Assembly: GCA_017549145.1 (NCBI GenBank)
Contig: JAFYVM010000023.1
Location: 1-62,471, forward strand
Direction: 5' to 3'
Length of the DNA stretch: 62,471 nt
Source: Bacteroidales bacterium
GTDB taxonomy: Bacteria > Bacteroidota > Bacteroidia > Bacteroidales > UBA932
Shown here piece after piece: positions 38,301-46,665 of this stretch. The notes beneath the pieces are model-generated. The model was not told where the DNA came from. It worked only from the letters and a program-made list of their open reading frames with translations, and searched no databases. The position numbers and the translations under genes are program-made. The first letter of the stretch is position 1, and each line of letters opens with the position of its first letter.

Positions 38301-38535
38301 ACGTCTCCAGAACCTCTCATTGAGCTATACCTTCCCTAACAAGTGGCTTAAGAAGGCCAAGATCAGCAACATGAGACTTTATATTCAGGGAAGCAATCTG
38401 TTTACATTTACTAACTATTCCGGTTACAATCCGGAGGTTAATAAGCGTGCTGATGATGCATTGAGACCAGGTGAGGACTATTGTTCATATCCTCTGTCAC
38501 GTACTTTCAGTATAGGCTTGAACTTTAATATGTAA
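35368..38535 (+). CDS. SusC/RagA-family TonB-linked outer membrane transporter (locus 2)
   Basis: 1055 aa. Signal peptide ending HDVCAQ, then a carboxypeptidase-D-regulatory-like domain (ITGRVSDQNGEAVVGAMVILSG), plug (AKMPGVQVLSLSGSPEGDVSVRIRG, PLYVIDGIP, EVLKDASAAAIYGSRGSCGVVIVTTK) and beta barrel ending SRTFSIGLNFNM. It is the import channel for an oligomeric or bulky solute, and its SusD partner starts at its stop codon (TAATG overlap). Downstream phosphatases suggest a phosphorylated ligand (inference). No sensor, FecR or sigma gene is adjacent. Confidence 0.93.
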   Translation: MNLRIHKVVGVIAAVFFAFLFTCHDVCAQTSRTITGRVSDQNGEAVVGAMVILSGTNVGAATDEQGNYSIKIKKNNAVLEFSSIGYETTSITLNDLQVIADVVMQTEAINLEEAVMIGYGVQNKRDITTAISSIKAEEFQNMATPDFRDAMAAKMPGVQVLSLSGSPEGDVSVRIRGIQSATAGNEPLYVIDGIPSDSRAFSNLESSDIESLEVLKDASAAAIYGSRGSCGVVIVTTKAGNSDRPVVTYNGSFSVSNVSKKIDLLNAYEWAEMFTEARNGTYLVDVPTGTINDPYNDRPNGKHRVNPLVVAYLEDETGTLPDTDWQDAIFRTAISHKHSVSVSAKTKNLSYYVGANYLYREGTIIGSDFSRFGFRFNLEGKRRKLTYGIRFAPSHSKTNHVSADTQYGSDGVVASALMAIPIFPVYDVDGDYNWDMNGYLNKKPWNTSVTAVLNPVALATEIDDVRTKFNVTGSAWVGYKITKGLDYKLTVGGDFYSYVRNYYRPSYIPYNGHEYWSEENGFTPSTPTAKKQSNAFYHWNIANQLTYKKKIKGHSINALAVFEAEKETSSTTSIVGIGTQGDDKIRSTKGKTIIMDDTYDNLYSYTFASWLVRAQYSYKGRYMASVSVRGDGSSRFAPSTRWGYFPAASFGWRISDEKFMRNADWISSLKLRASVGQTGNAQIGNSEYLALYNTSTVDLGSGVLNQFYPSQIANDNLGWEKNTQFNIGVDSDFWNGLLSLNADLYYTRTTDMLFDVPVSSLTGVTSTYMNIGSMENKGVEVVATSRKKIGDFYYQVSANWTMNKNKVLSLGHENAPIIKEASYEGAYYITKVGHPVGCYYLLVQDGVFHDQTEIDNYPHFESARPGDFKFVDADGDGVMEKDEDRVIVGNYMPEFYYGFGFELGYKGWSLDASFQGVYGNEILNLEKRYLSNVTASSNMMRETLQRWPHGEINRASRSTTGENGACTSTHHLEDGSYLRLQNLSLSYTFPNKWLKKAKISNMRLYIQGSNLFTFTNYSGYNPEVNKRADDALRPGEDYCSYPLSRTFSIGLNFNM

Positions 38536-39971
38536 TGAGTATGAAGAGATATATCAAAAATATACTGATGCTGTCTTTTGCCGTGCTATGCCTTGCCGGA
38601 TGTGAGAAATTCTTCACTCAGTATCCGACAAACAGCGTGACAAAAAACAATTTCTATCAGACTGATGATGATTTTAATCAGGCTGTAAGAGGCTGCTATG
38701 CAAGGTTGAAGTCCAATATGTCATTCCATCTCACAGCCTTGGCATATAGAGGTGATGAGTGTATCCAGACAGCAATGACCACTTCCAACCAGAACCAGTA
38801 CTATCTTGACCGCTTCGAGGAGAATCCAAGCTGTGCTATCATGAGCGATATCTGGAACAGCTGGTATAGTGGAATCTACAGATGTAATGATGTACTAAAT
38901 CAGATTGAAGGAAAGGAGATAACAAATGCTGCCAAGTATAAGGCTGAGGCTTTGTTCCTGAGATCGTGGTTCTATTTTACTCTTTATAGATGTTTTGGAG
39001 TAGTTCCATTGACTACAGTGGTGGTAACTCCTGAGGAGGCTGTCCTCGTGCCACGTTGTACAAAAGAACAGATGTTGCAGAGACTTGAAGAGGACCTGAA
39101 TTTCTGTATCGAGAACCTTCCAAAGACTAGAAATGAAGAGGTTGCCAGAGTCACAACAATTGCTGCTCAGGCCCTTCTAGGCAAGGTTTATCTTACTTTC
39201 GGAATGTATCCTGAGGCTGAGCAGGTACTTGCTGATGCAATGGAGGATCCGGAGTATGGTCTTATGCCTACTACAGCTGATGTCTTTGACGTCAAGAATA
39301 AGATGAACAAGGAAATCATCTTTGCTCTCTATTACAATAAGACAAACGATCACGGACATTCATTCTGGTGGGATTCGACAAGTGAGTCTACAGACCGTAC
39401 TAATCCGACTCAGAACCTTAGAGACCTTTATGACAAGGATGCTGATAACCGACTCTCGCTCATCCGTGATTGGATACAGTTGGAAAAGTCTGAGGTCTAC
39501 ACTGAGGACAGATATGTCTTGAAGAAGTGGTATGATAACTACGATCAGGTCTATATCGAGCAGGTGGGTAATGATTTTCCTCATCTGCGCTATGCTGATG
39601 TTGTTCTCATGATGGCAGAGGCACTTGCAATGCAGGATAGGATTGCCGAGGCTCATACCTATATGAACATGACCAGACAGAGAGCCGGACTCATCAGCCT
39701 TGACCTTACGAATATATCAGACAAGGATGCATTCATCAAGGAGTTGGCAAATGAGCGCGGTCGTGAGTTCGCCCTCGAGGGACAGAGATGGTTCGACCTG
39801 GTTCGTCTAGGATTGGCTATCAATCATTTCAAGAACTTGGTGGTTGATTATAAGGGAAGAGTAATCAAGTATGACAATATCTCAGAGAAGAACTTGGTTT
39901 TCCCTATTCCAAATGACCAGATCGAGATAGTTAACAATCCACAGATTCTGTGGCAGAATCCTGGATTTTAA
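38535..39971 (+). CDS. SusD/RagB-family lipoprotein (locus 2)
   Basis: 478 aa. Lipobox LAGC (Cys23), followed by the standard SusD opening EKFFTQYPTNSVTKNNFYQTDDDF. Conserved helices: YKAEALFLRSWFYFTLYRCFGVVPL, LRYADVVLMMAEALAMQ and NERGREFALEGQRWFDLVRLG, ending VFPIPNDQIE. It binds the substrate above the SusC pore. Its start overlaps the SusC stop by one base, so the pair is translationally coupled. Confidence 0.93.
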   Translation: MSMKRYIKNILMLSFAVLCLAGCEKFFTQYPTNSVTKNNFYQTDDDFNQAVRGCYARLKSNMSFHLTALAYRGDECIQTAMTTSNQNQYYLDRFEENPSCAIMSDIWNSWYSGIYRCNDVLNQIEGKEITNAAKYKAEALFLRSWFYFTLYRCFGVVPLTTVVVTPEEAVLVPRCTKEQMLQRLEEDLNFCIENLPKTRNEEVARVTTIAAQALLGKVYLTFGMYPEAEQVLADAMEDPEYGLMPTTADVFDVKNKMNKEIIFALYYNKTNDHGHSFWWDSTSESTDRTNPTQNLRDLYDKDADNRLSLIRDWIQLEKSEVYTEDRYVLKKWYDNYDQVYIEQVGNDFPHLRYADVVLMMAEALAMQDRIAEAHTYMNMTRQRAGLISLDLTNISDKDAFIKELANERGREFALEGQRWFDLVRLGLAINHFKNLVVDYKGRVIKYDNISEKNLVFPIPNDQIEIVNNPQILWQNPGF

Positions 39972-39983
39972 TAGACTGATATT

Positions 39984-41606
39984 ATGAAACTTATCAAACA
40001 TATTTTAATAATCTCAGCAGTCGTCTTCTCTATCCTTTCGTGCGAAAAGAATGAGGAGGGAATTGTTGCTTCCAGATTTGAAATCAGATTGGGCGCAGCA
40101 ATCGGAGAGGATGGCACAAGTTCTACACGTGCGTGGGAAGCAGATGATCAGGTTGCCCTGATTCGTGTTGCTGGAGATAAGGTTGAGCATGTGGTGGCTT
40201 CGCCGCTTATGGAAGGCCGTAAGGATGGACTTTTCATGTTCAATTGGGAAGGCTATCAGGCAGGAGCAGAAATTATCGCATATTATCCTGCTGATGCTGC
40301 GGTGACATATCAGGATGGGGTTCTAGATGCTGTCGCACCTAAGACTCAGGATGGAAGTCTTAAGCATCTGTACATCGGAAAAGGTGTCAGCAATGGTTCA
40401 TCATTCCTTGAGGAAGACTTGGTGCTCGAGTCTTATTGGCACACTTTCGCAGTCACAGTTAAAAAAGGAGATTACTCCATATCTAAAGCTGAATTTGTGT
40501 CTGAGCAGCAGACTGTTACAGTGGAGTTTGCAAATCCGATGGACTGTAGGAAAAAGGCAGGGAAGTTTTTCATTTCGCTCCTTCCAGCAACTTATGACAA
40601 AGGTTATACTCTCACATTCACGACTTCTGATGATGAAACATTTGTTGTGAGAGAGGATGATGAGACCCTCCTCGCAGCAGGAGAAATGACGCAGATTAAT
40701 GAGGTGGGATTCCCATCTGAGCTGGTAGTGTGCGGTGACAATATGATTTACATCATCGACGCAGATAAGGCTTATCGTGATGGCTTCAGCGAGGGTATTA
40801 CATGGCAGTGGGATGCTAATGCTGTGGCATCGACTGTGGGACCGTCTGATATGACCAGATTGGATGACTGCAAGGTGGTAGATAATGGAACAAAGATTCT
40901 TGCTACTTCATCATATAGCTGGGCAGTACTTCTTGATATTGCAACCAAGGAACTCCTCTGGTGGTCATATTCATCGAAGAATGCTCACTCTGCAGAACTT
41001 TTGCCTGGCGGTAGAATAGCTGTTGCTTGCTCCGGTTCTGATTATGGTAATGGTGACAGAGTGCAGATCTTTGATATCAACAAGCCAAACCAAGTGCTTT
41101 CGTATGCTGACCTTGCTTCTGCACATGGTGTAGTATGGAATGAGAGTACACAACGCCTATATGCAGTCGGTGGTTCTGTACTGAATATTTACACTCTTAC
41201 AAATTGGGACAGCGCAACTCCTACATTGACCCTTGAGCGCAGTATCGATACCTCAAAATATGTCACAGGTCTTCACGATCTGACATTGGTGAATTCTTCG
41301 ACATTGCTTCTTGCAGGAAGAAAGGCGGCTCTTTATGAACTTACAAACGGAACATTTACCGCATTACCTCATTTTAATGAAAGTAAGGGATTGAAGTCTG
41401 TAAACTATAATCCTGTCAGTGGTGACTGCTGGTACACAGACGCTACATCTGAGGCAAATCAGGTAGATTATGACTGGGCAACAAGAACGATATTCTATAC
41501 ATCGAATATAATTGGAAGTCAGGTTGACCGACAGATTACCATCCCTCAGAACTTCTTGGGATCCAAGGAGTTCCATATGTATAAAGTGAGAGTAAAGAAT
41601 TGGTAG
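39984..41606 (+). CDS. Lipoprotein with fimbrillin-like N-terminus and beta-propeller-like C-terminus
   Basis: 540 aa. Lipobox LSC (Cys20). Residues 30-245 resemble a fimbrillin-like beta module (SRFEIRLGAAIG, WEADDQVALIRV, AEIIAYYPAD). From 245 on, short repeated blades suggest a propeller: SYSWAVLLDIATKELLWWS, AHSAELLPGGRIAVACSG, RVQIFDIN, LYAVGGSVLNIYTL. The C-terminal part recalls the DUF6528 class of Bacteroidetes propellers (recall, not searched). No catalytic motif is clear; it could be a lyase-like or purely binding protein. It overlaps the metallophosphoesterase region and belongs to locus 2. Confidence 0.6.
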   Translation: MKLIKHILIISAVVFSILSCEKNEEGIVASRFEIRLGAAIGEDGTSSTRAWEADDQVALIRVAGDKVEHVVASPLMEGRKDGLFMFNWEGYQAGAEIIAYYPADAAVTYQDGVLDAVAPKTQDGSLKHLYIGKGVSNGSSFLEEDLVLESYWHTFAVTVKKGDYSISKAEFVSEQQTVTVEFANPMDCRKKAGKFFISLLPATYDKGYTLTFTTSDDETFVVREDDETLLAAGEMTQINEVGFPSELVVCGDNMIYIIDADKAYRDGFSEGITWQWDANAVASTVGPSDMTRLDDCKVVDNGTKILATSSYSWAVLLDIATKELLWWSYSSKNAHSAELLPGGRIAVACSGSDYGNGDRVQIFDINKPNQVLSYADLASAHGVVWNESTQRLYAVGGSVLNIYTLTNWDSATPTLTLERSIDTSKYVTGLHDLTLVNSSTLLLAGRKAALYELTNGTFTALPHFNESKGLKSVNYNPVSGDCWYTDATSEANQVDYDWATRTIFYTSNIIGSQVDRQITIPQNFLGSKEFHMYKVRVKNW

Positions 41607-41608
41607 AT

Positions 41609-42640
41609 ATGAAACAGTTTTCTTGGATAATTTTAGTTCTTTTAATGTGTACAATGTGCTCATCTGGAGCTGAGTGGCAGGATGTCATTGACAAATCCCA
41701 CTCAAATCCATCGGCTCCGGCAAATCCAGAGGAACCGACAGATTCAGAGGACCCTTCAACACCTGAAGACCCATCAAATCCTTCTGATCCAGCTGGGGAA
41801 TCAGTAGTGACATTGGGTATCTTCACTGATGCTCACTACTCTGCGACTAAGAGTCCTTCAAATGAACGTTACTATCAGAACTCAAAGAAGAAGGTAGCTG
41901 ATGCTGTTAGCGTCTTTAACGGAGCAGCTGTAGATATGGCAGTTTCACTTGGAGATATCGTCGATAATGAATATGACGATTATCAGGACATAGGTCAGGC
42001 ATTGAAAACGCTAACTATGCCTTTCTATCAGATTCTTGGTAATCACGACTTTATAACTCCATTCTCAGAGGAGCAGCAGGCTGCTGCCCTTCAGGTATTG
42101 GGTATTTCAAACCGCTATTTCTCTATTGTCAAGGATGATTTCAGACTGATTTTCCTTGATGGAAGCGATATCGCAAAATATTCTAATGCTATTGGCTCTG
42201 CTGGTTATCGTGAGGCTGAGGATATCTATGCAACTCTAAGGGACGACCAGGAAGAGAATGCCAAGGCATACAATGGTGCAATCGGAGAGGCACAGATGGA
42301 ATGGCTCGAGGATGAACTGGAGGAGGCGGCAGAGAAGTCGCAGGTCGTCATCTGTTTCTGCCATATTCCGCTTGCTGTGGATGGCGCAGGTAAGTATACG
42401 CTTTGGAACAGGGAGGATATGATTGATATGTTGGAGGAAGCGAAATGCGTAAAGGCTTTCATTGCAGGTCATCACCATGAGGGAGGATATGCCGACAATG
42501 GAGGATTCCACCATATTACCTTGAAGGGTATGGTTGTGGGTGAGAACACCACAAGCTACTCTGTAGTAAAGATTTATAAAGATAGACTTGTAATTGATGG
42601 TTACGGTCGCGAAGAAGATAAAGAGTATAAATTCAGATAA
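41609..42640 (+). CDS. Exported calcineurin-like metallophosphoesterase lipoprotein
   Basis: About 343 aa. Hydrophobic signal with a Cys at 14 or 17 for lipidation, then a Ser/Pro/Asp/Glu-rich linker (30-62) holding the enzyme off the membrane. All metal-binding blocks are present: D74-A-H76 (FTDAHYS), SLGDIVD, ILGNHDF, CFCHIPL and AGHHHEGG. The family hydrolyses phosphomonoesters, diesters or nucleotides. The ATG at 41609 is preferred over the TTG at 41600, which would overlap the previous gene. It is followed 11 nt later by a histidine phosphatase, so two different surface or periplasmic phosphatases are co-expressed. Confidence 0.87.
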   Translation: MKQFSWIILVLLMCTMCSSGAEWQDVIDKSHSNPSAPANPEEPTDSEDPSTPEDPSNPSDPAGESVVTLGIFTDAHYSATKSPSNERYYQNSKKKVADAVSVFNGAAVDMAVSLGDIVDNEYDDYQDIGQALKTLTMPFYQILGNHDFITPFSEEQQAAALQVLGISNRYFSIVKDDFRLIFLDGSDIAKYSNAIGSAGYREAEDIYATLRDDQEENAKAYNGAIGEAQMEWLEDELEEAAEKSQVVICFCHIPLAVDGAGKYTLWNREDMIDMLEEAKCVKAFIAGHHHEGGYADNGGFHHITLKGMVVGENTTSYSVVKIYKDRLVIDGYGREEDKEYKFR

Positions 42641-42651
42641 TCATAAACACT

Positions 42652-43905
42652 ATGAAACGATTAGCATTGATTTTAGTCTGCCTGATGGCAGCAATGGCTG
42701 TACATGCACAGACTACAAAGCAGGAAGTTATCGATAATCCGGTAGTTACCAGAGGCCATTATTCTACATATCCGGTTCCTGCTGAAACGCTTACTCCAGC
42801 ACCGGAAGGATATGTTCCAGTGTACATGAGCCATTATGGAAGACATGGATCACGTTATCACACCAGCCGTTCAAATCATACTAATGCATACAAGATCCTT
42901 AAGGATGCGAAAGAGGCTGATCTTTTGACTTCATTCGGTAAGACTGTCTATAAGAGAGTCAGAACGATGAGAACTGATGCGAAGGGTAAGGATGGCGGCT
43001 TGACTGATGTTGGAGTTCAGGAGCATCGTGGCATTGCTGAGAGAATGTATAATAATTTCCCGGAGCTATTTGTTGGTAATGCAGTGATCGAGTGCCGCTC
43101 GACTGAGGCTCCTCGCTGTATTCTCAGTATGGCTGCAAATAACGAGCGTCTGAAGGAACTGAACCCTGGTCTGAACATTACTAGAACAGCTTATGAGGGT
43201 GATGAGTCATATCTTAGAAGAGAGAAATATCAGCACGATAACAAGAAGGATATGGGCACTGCAAGAAAGCAGTTGCTTGAGGAGTTGGATGCTACAGCTT
43301 TCATCAAGAGAATTTTTGAGAGCGGTATTGCTGATATCTTGGATGAGAAGGAACAGAAGAAGTTCATGAGAGAGATGTTTGCTCTCTATCAGATTGCGGG
43401 CTGTACTGCTTCATGCGGAGTTGAGTTTGATGATCTCTTCAATCCTGAGGAACTCTTCATCCTTTGGAGAGCCAATAATGCCGGTAACTATGCAAAATGT
43501 GGTAACTCAAAGAAGCATGGAAAGGGCGTTCTGAATGATGCAAAGCCTCTTTTGAAGGATATCGTAGAGAGAACAGATGATGCATTGGCTGGCAACGGAA
43601 TCTCAGCTGACCTTCGTTTCGGACATGATATCGCTATAGCTCCTTTGGCAGCGTTGATCAATGTCAATCAGATCGGTGCTAAAGTTGATCCTATTGATGA
43701 TGCATTCACAGTTTGGGCTGACTATAAGGTTATGCCTATGGGAGTGAACATCCAGTTTGTATTCTATCGTAATGCAGCGAATGATGTACTTGTAAAGGTG
43801 CTTTACTGCGAGAAGGAGGCTACGCTTCCTGCACTTAAACCAGTATCAGGACCTTATTATCAGTGGAAAGACGTTCGTACATATCTTCTTAGCCTGGTTA
43901 AATAA
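42652..43905 (+). CDS. Exported histidine acid phosphatase (phytase/MINPP-like)
   Basis: 417 aa. Signal peptide to about residue 20 (VHAQ). The phosphohistidine motif RHGSRYH is at residues 64-70 (His65 nucleophile), and the proton-donor motif HD occurs in RFGHDIAIAPL. The residues and spacing fit the branch-2 histidine phosphatases, which include bacterial multiple inositol polyphosphate phosphatases and phytases. This makes inositol phosphates a reasonable substrate, but glucose phosphates or other monoesters are possible. It lies between the metallophosphoesterase and an isomerase-like gene. Confidence 0.85.
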   Translation: MKRLALILVCLMAAMAVHAQTTKQEVIDNPVVTRGHYSTYPVPAETLTPAPEGYVPVYMSHYGRHGSRYHTSRSNHTNAYKILKDAKEADLLTSFGKTVYKRVRTMRTDAKGKDGGLTDVGVQEHRGIAERMYNNFPELFVGNAVIECRSTEAPRCILSMAANNERLKELNPGLNITRTAYEGDESYLRREKYQHDNKKDMGTARKQLLEELDATAFIKRIFESGIADILDEKEQKKFMREMFALYQIAGCTASCGVEFDDLFNPEELFILWRANNAGNYAKCGNSKKHGKGVLNDAKPLLKDIVERTDDALAGNGISADLRFGHDIAIAPLAALINVNQIGAKVDPIDDAFTVWADYKVMPMGVNIQFVFYRNAANDVLVKVLYCEKEATLPALKPVSGPYYQWKDVRTYLLSLVK

Positions 43906-43907
43906 TC

Positions 43908-44774
43908 ATGAAACGTATTATCCTTGTTATTGCTGCCTTGGTATTAGGTACAGCATTATGGGCACAGAGTTCCAAGGTCGGAACATCTGTTAGTATCATC
44001 GGTGGATTGTTCCCTGAATCTCTTGCAGAGGTGAAGGATGCTGGAATTGATTATATCGAGGTGTCGATAAACGCTTTCTGGCGTAAAAAGCCTGAGAATG
44101 AGGTATATATCAAGGCCTATAATGCCTTGAAGATGATTCAGGATGCAGGCCTTAAAGTGTGGTCGGTTCATCTTCCGTTCAGCAGCGGTAGAGATATCTC
44201 AGTTATAGATCCAAAGAAGAGGGAAGAGACTCTTGAGTTCTTTGAGGAAATCATTCAGTTGTCTTCGATCTTTGAGCCTAAGTATCTTGTTCTTCATCCT
44301 GGAGCAGACACAATCAAGGATGGTGAGTCAAGAGAGGAACGTCTGAAATGTTCGCGTAATTCAATCGGACGCCTGGCAATTGCAGCACGCAATATCGGCG
44401 CTGTTCTCTGCATTGAGAACCTTCCGCGTACCTGTCCTGGAAGAACAGCTCAGGAAATGGATTATTTGACTGCAAACATTCCAAATGTCGCTATTTGCTT
44501 TGACACAAATCACCTTCTCCTAGGTTCTCACCAGGAGTTCATCGAACTTCTTGGAGATAGAATCAAGACACTCCATATTTCTGATTACGATGCTGTGGAT
44601 GAAAAGCATTGGCTTCCATATCATGAGCAGGGAGTCGTAGATTGGAACGCGTTCTACAAAGGGATGAAAAAGGCAGGTTACAAGGGTTTGTTTATGTTTG
44701 AAGTTACCAAGAAACATGGTACTCCGAAGGATCTTGTAAGGGTATTTGAGCAGATGAAGAAAAAAGCTAAATAA
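43908..44774 (+). CDS. Exported sugar-phosphate isomerase/epimerase-like TIM-barrel protein
   Basis: 288 aa. Signal peptide MKRIILVIAALVLGTALWAQ, unusual for a fold that is mostly cytoplasmic but common among Bacteroidetes. AP-endonuclease-2-type TIM barrel: VHLPFSSG, YLVLHPGAD, LCIENLP, CFDTNHLLLG, TLHISDYD and FMFEV supply the His/Glu/Asp metal ligands. Members include hydroxypyruvate and inosose isomerases (IolI) and sugar epimerases. It starts 2 nt after the phosphatase stop and so acts in the same periplasmic pathway, perhaps on the dephosphorylated product (inference). Confidence 0.8.
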   Translation: MKRIILVIAALVLGTALWAQSSKVGTSVSIIGGLFPESLAEVKDAGIDYIEVSINAFWRKKPENEVYIKAYNALKMIQDAGLKVWSVHLPFSSGRDISVIDPKKREETLEFFEEIIQLSSIFEPKYLVLHPGADTIKDGESREERLKCSRNSIGRLAIAARNIGAVLCIENLPRTCPGRTAQEMDYLTANIPNVAICFDTNHLLLGSHQEFIELLGDRIKTLHISDYDAVDEKHWLPYHEQGVVDWNAFYKGMKKAGYKGLFMFEVTKKHGTPKDLVRVFEQMKKKAK

Positions 44775-44788
44775 TGAATTATTATTCA

Positions 44789-44796
44789 TACCTTTG
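44789..44796 (+). promoter_or_regulatory. Probable -7 element of the ABC exporter/glycan operon
   Basis: TACCTTTG matches TAnnTTTG and lies 28 nt before the ATG at 44824. No TTG is visible 19-21 nt upstream. It would start the long operon running through 44824-53779. Confidence 0.5.
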
Positions 44797-44823
44797 TAGA
44801 TTGATGAATAGTATTTACATTTT

Positions 44824-46665
44824 ATGAGAGAATTCTGGAAAATTCTAAAACGTTATTCAGCGCCTTATAAATCGTGCATGGTTTGGGCGGTGGTTCTCAA
44901 TATATTGTCAGCTGTATTCAATATTTTCTCGTTTACACTGATCATCCCTATTTTGAACATGCTTTTCAATGTTGATCCTGATACGCCTAAGTATGTGTTT
45001 TATGCGTGGGAATCAACAGATTATACATTCAAGGAGAAGTTAGTGAACAACGCGTACTATTATGTCCAGGACATGATTGCGTTCTATGGCCCGTCGACGA
45101 CCTTGTTCCTTTTGGGTATCTTCCTTGGAGTGACAACCTTGCTCAAGACATCTTGCTATTTCGGCTCATCAGCAGTGATGATCCCTCTTAGAACGGGTGT
45201 TGTGCGTGACCTGAGAGTTCAGGTCTACAATAAGGTGCTCAGCCTTCCTATGGGCTTTTTCTCACAGCAGAAAAAAGGAGATATCATTGCACGAATGAGT
45301 GGTGACGTAGGTCAGATTGAGTTCTCGATCACAAGCTCATTGGATATGCTTATCAAGAATCCGATTCTTATCGTATTCTACTTCACGACTCTTCTTGTAA
45401 CAAGCTGGCAGTTGACTCTATTCACTATTGCTGTAGTTCCTCTTATGGCATGGGGTATGAGTGCAATCGGAAAGAAACTTAAGAGTGAATCGCATGAGGC
45501 TCAGGTAAAATGGAGTGAGACCATGTCGCAGCTTGACGAGACTCTTGGCGGTCTACGAATCATCAAGGCTTTCATCGCTGAGGATAAGATGAAGGACAGA
45601 TTCTTGAAGACTTGTAATGAGCACAGACAGTCAGTTCGCCGTGTTGCTACAAGACAGGCTTCTGCTCATCCGGTCAGCGAGTTCCTTGGAACTTGTATGA
45701 TCATGGTTGTGCTTTGGTTCGGAGGTACTTTGATTCTAAGCAAGCAGTTTGCTCTTGATGCTCCGTCATTCATTTTCTACATGGTAATCCTTTACAGCGT
45801 TCTTCAGCCTCTTAAGGAGTTCTCAAGAGCCGGTTACAGCATCCCTCAGGGTATGGCATCGGTTGAGCGAGTTGACAAGATCATGAATGCTGTGAACAAT
45901 ATTGCTGATCCAGTCGAGCCTAAGCCACTTGCAGGATTCAATGATGTGATTGAGTTCAAGGGTGTAAGTTTCTGCTATGAAGGTGGCAAGGAGGTCCTCA
46001 AGGATATCAATATGACTATCCCTAAGGGTAAGATGGTCGCACTTGTAGGTCAGTCCGGATCAGGAAAGTCAACATTGGTAGACCTTATCCCACGTTATTA
46101 CGATGTGACTGAAGGTGCTATCTGCATTGATGGTGTGGATATCCGCGACCACCGCGTGAAGGATCTTCGCAGCCTTATAGGAAACGTTAATCAGGAGGCT
46201 ATCCTCTTCAACGATACTATTTTCAACAATATCTCATTTGGAGTTGAGGGTGCAACAATGGAGCAGGTAATCGAGGCTGCCAAGATTGCTAATGCCCACG
46301 ACTTCATCATGGAGAAGGAAAAGGGATATGACACCAACATCGGTGATCGTGGAGCGAAACTCTCAGGAGGTCAGCGTCAGCGAATCAGTATCGCACGTGC
46401 CATCCTTAAGAATCCTCCGATCCTTATCCTTGACGAGGCTACTTCTGCTCTTGATACCGAGTCAGAGAAGATCGTTCAGGAGGCACTTGACAGACTTACA
46501 GGTTCCAGAACAACCATCGCAATTGCACACCGCCTTTCTACAATCAAGAATGCTGACGAAATCTGCGTAATGCACGAAGGTCGCATTGTGGAGCGCGGAC
46601 GTCATGAGGAACTTCTCGAACTTAACGGATATTATAAGAGACTTAACGACATGCAGGCACTATGA
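44824..46665 (+). CDS. MsbA-like ABC exporter, fused permease and ATPase
   Basis: 613 aa. Six membrane helices in residues 15-320 (LGTCMIMVVLWFGG in the last), then the nucleotide-binding domain: Walker A GQSGSGKST, Q-loop VNQEAIL, signature LSGGQRQRIS, Walker B PILILDEATS, H-loop IAHRLSTI. Homodimeric exporter of the lipid/drug type (MsbA, Wzk, PglK relatives). It could flip lipid A, a lipid-linked glycan or a small glycolipid. Its stop overlaps the next gene by 4 nt, tying it to the glycan and amino-acid enzymes downstream. Confidence 0.9.
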   Translation: MREFWKILKRYSAPYKSCMVWAVVLNILSAVFNIFSFTLIIPILNMLFNVDPDTPKYVFYAWESTDYTFKEKLVNNAYYYVQDMIAFYGPSTTLFLLGIFLGVTTLLKTSCYFGSSAVMIPLRTGVVRDLRVQVYNKVLSLPMGFFSQQKKGDIIARMSGDVGQIEFSITSSLDMLIKNPILIVFYFTTLLVTSWQLTLFTIAVVPLMAWGMSAIGKKLKSESHEAQVKWSETMSQLDETLGGLRIIKAFIAEDKMKDRFLKTCNEHRQSVRRVATRQASAHPVSEFLGTCMIMVVLWFGGTLILSKQFALDAPSFIFYMVILYSVLQPLKEFSRAGYSIPQGMASVERVDKIMNAVNNIADPVEPKPLAGFNDVIEFKGVSFCYEGGKEVLKDINMTIPKGKMVALVGQSGSGKSTLVDLIPRYYDVTEGAICIDGVDIRDHRVKDLRSLIGNVNQEAILFNDTIFNNISFGVEGATMEQVIEAAKIANAHDFIMEKEKGYDTNIGDRGAKLSGGQRQRISIARAILKNPPILILDEATSALDTESEKIVQEALDRLTGSRTTIAIAHRLSTIKNADEICVMHEGRIVERGRHEELLELNGYYKRLNDMQAL

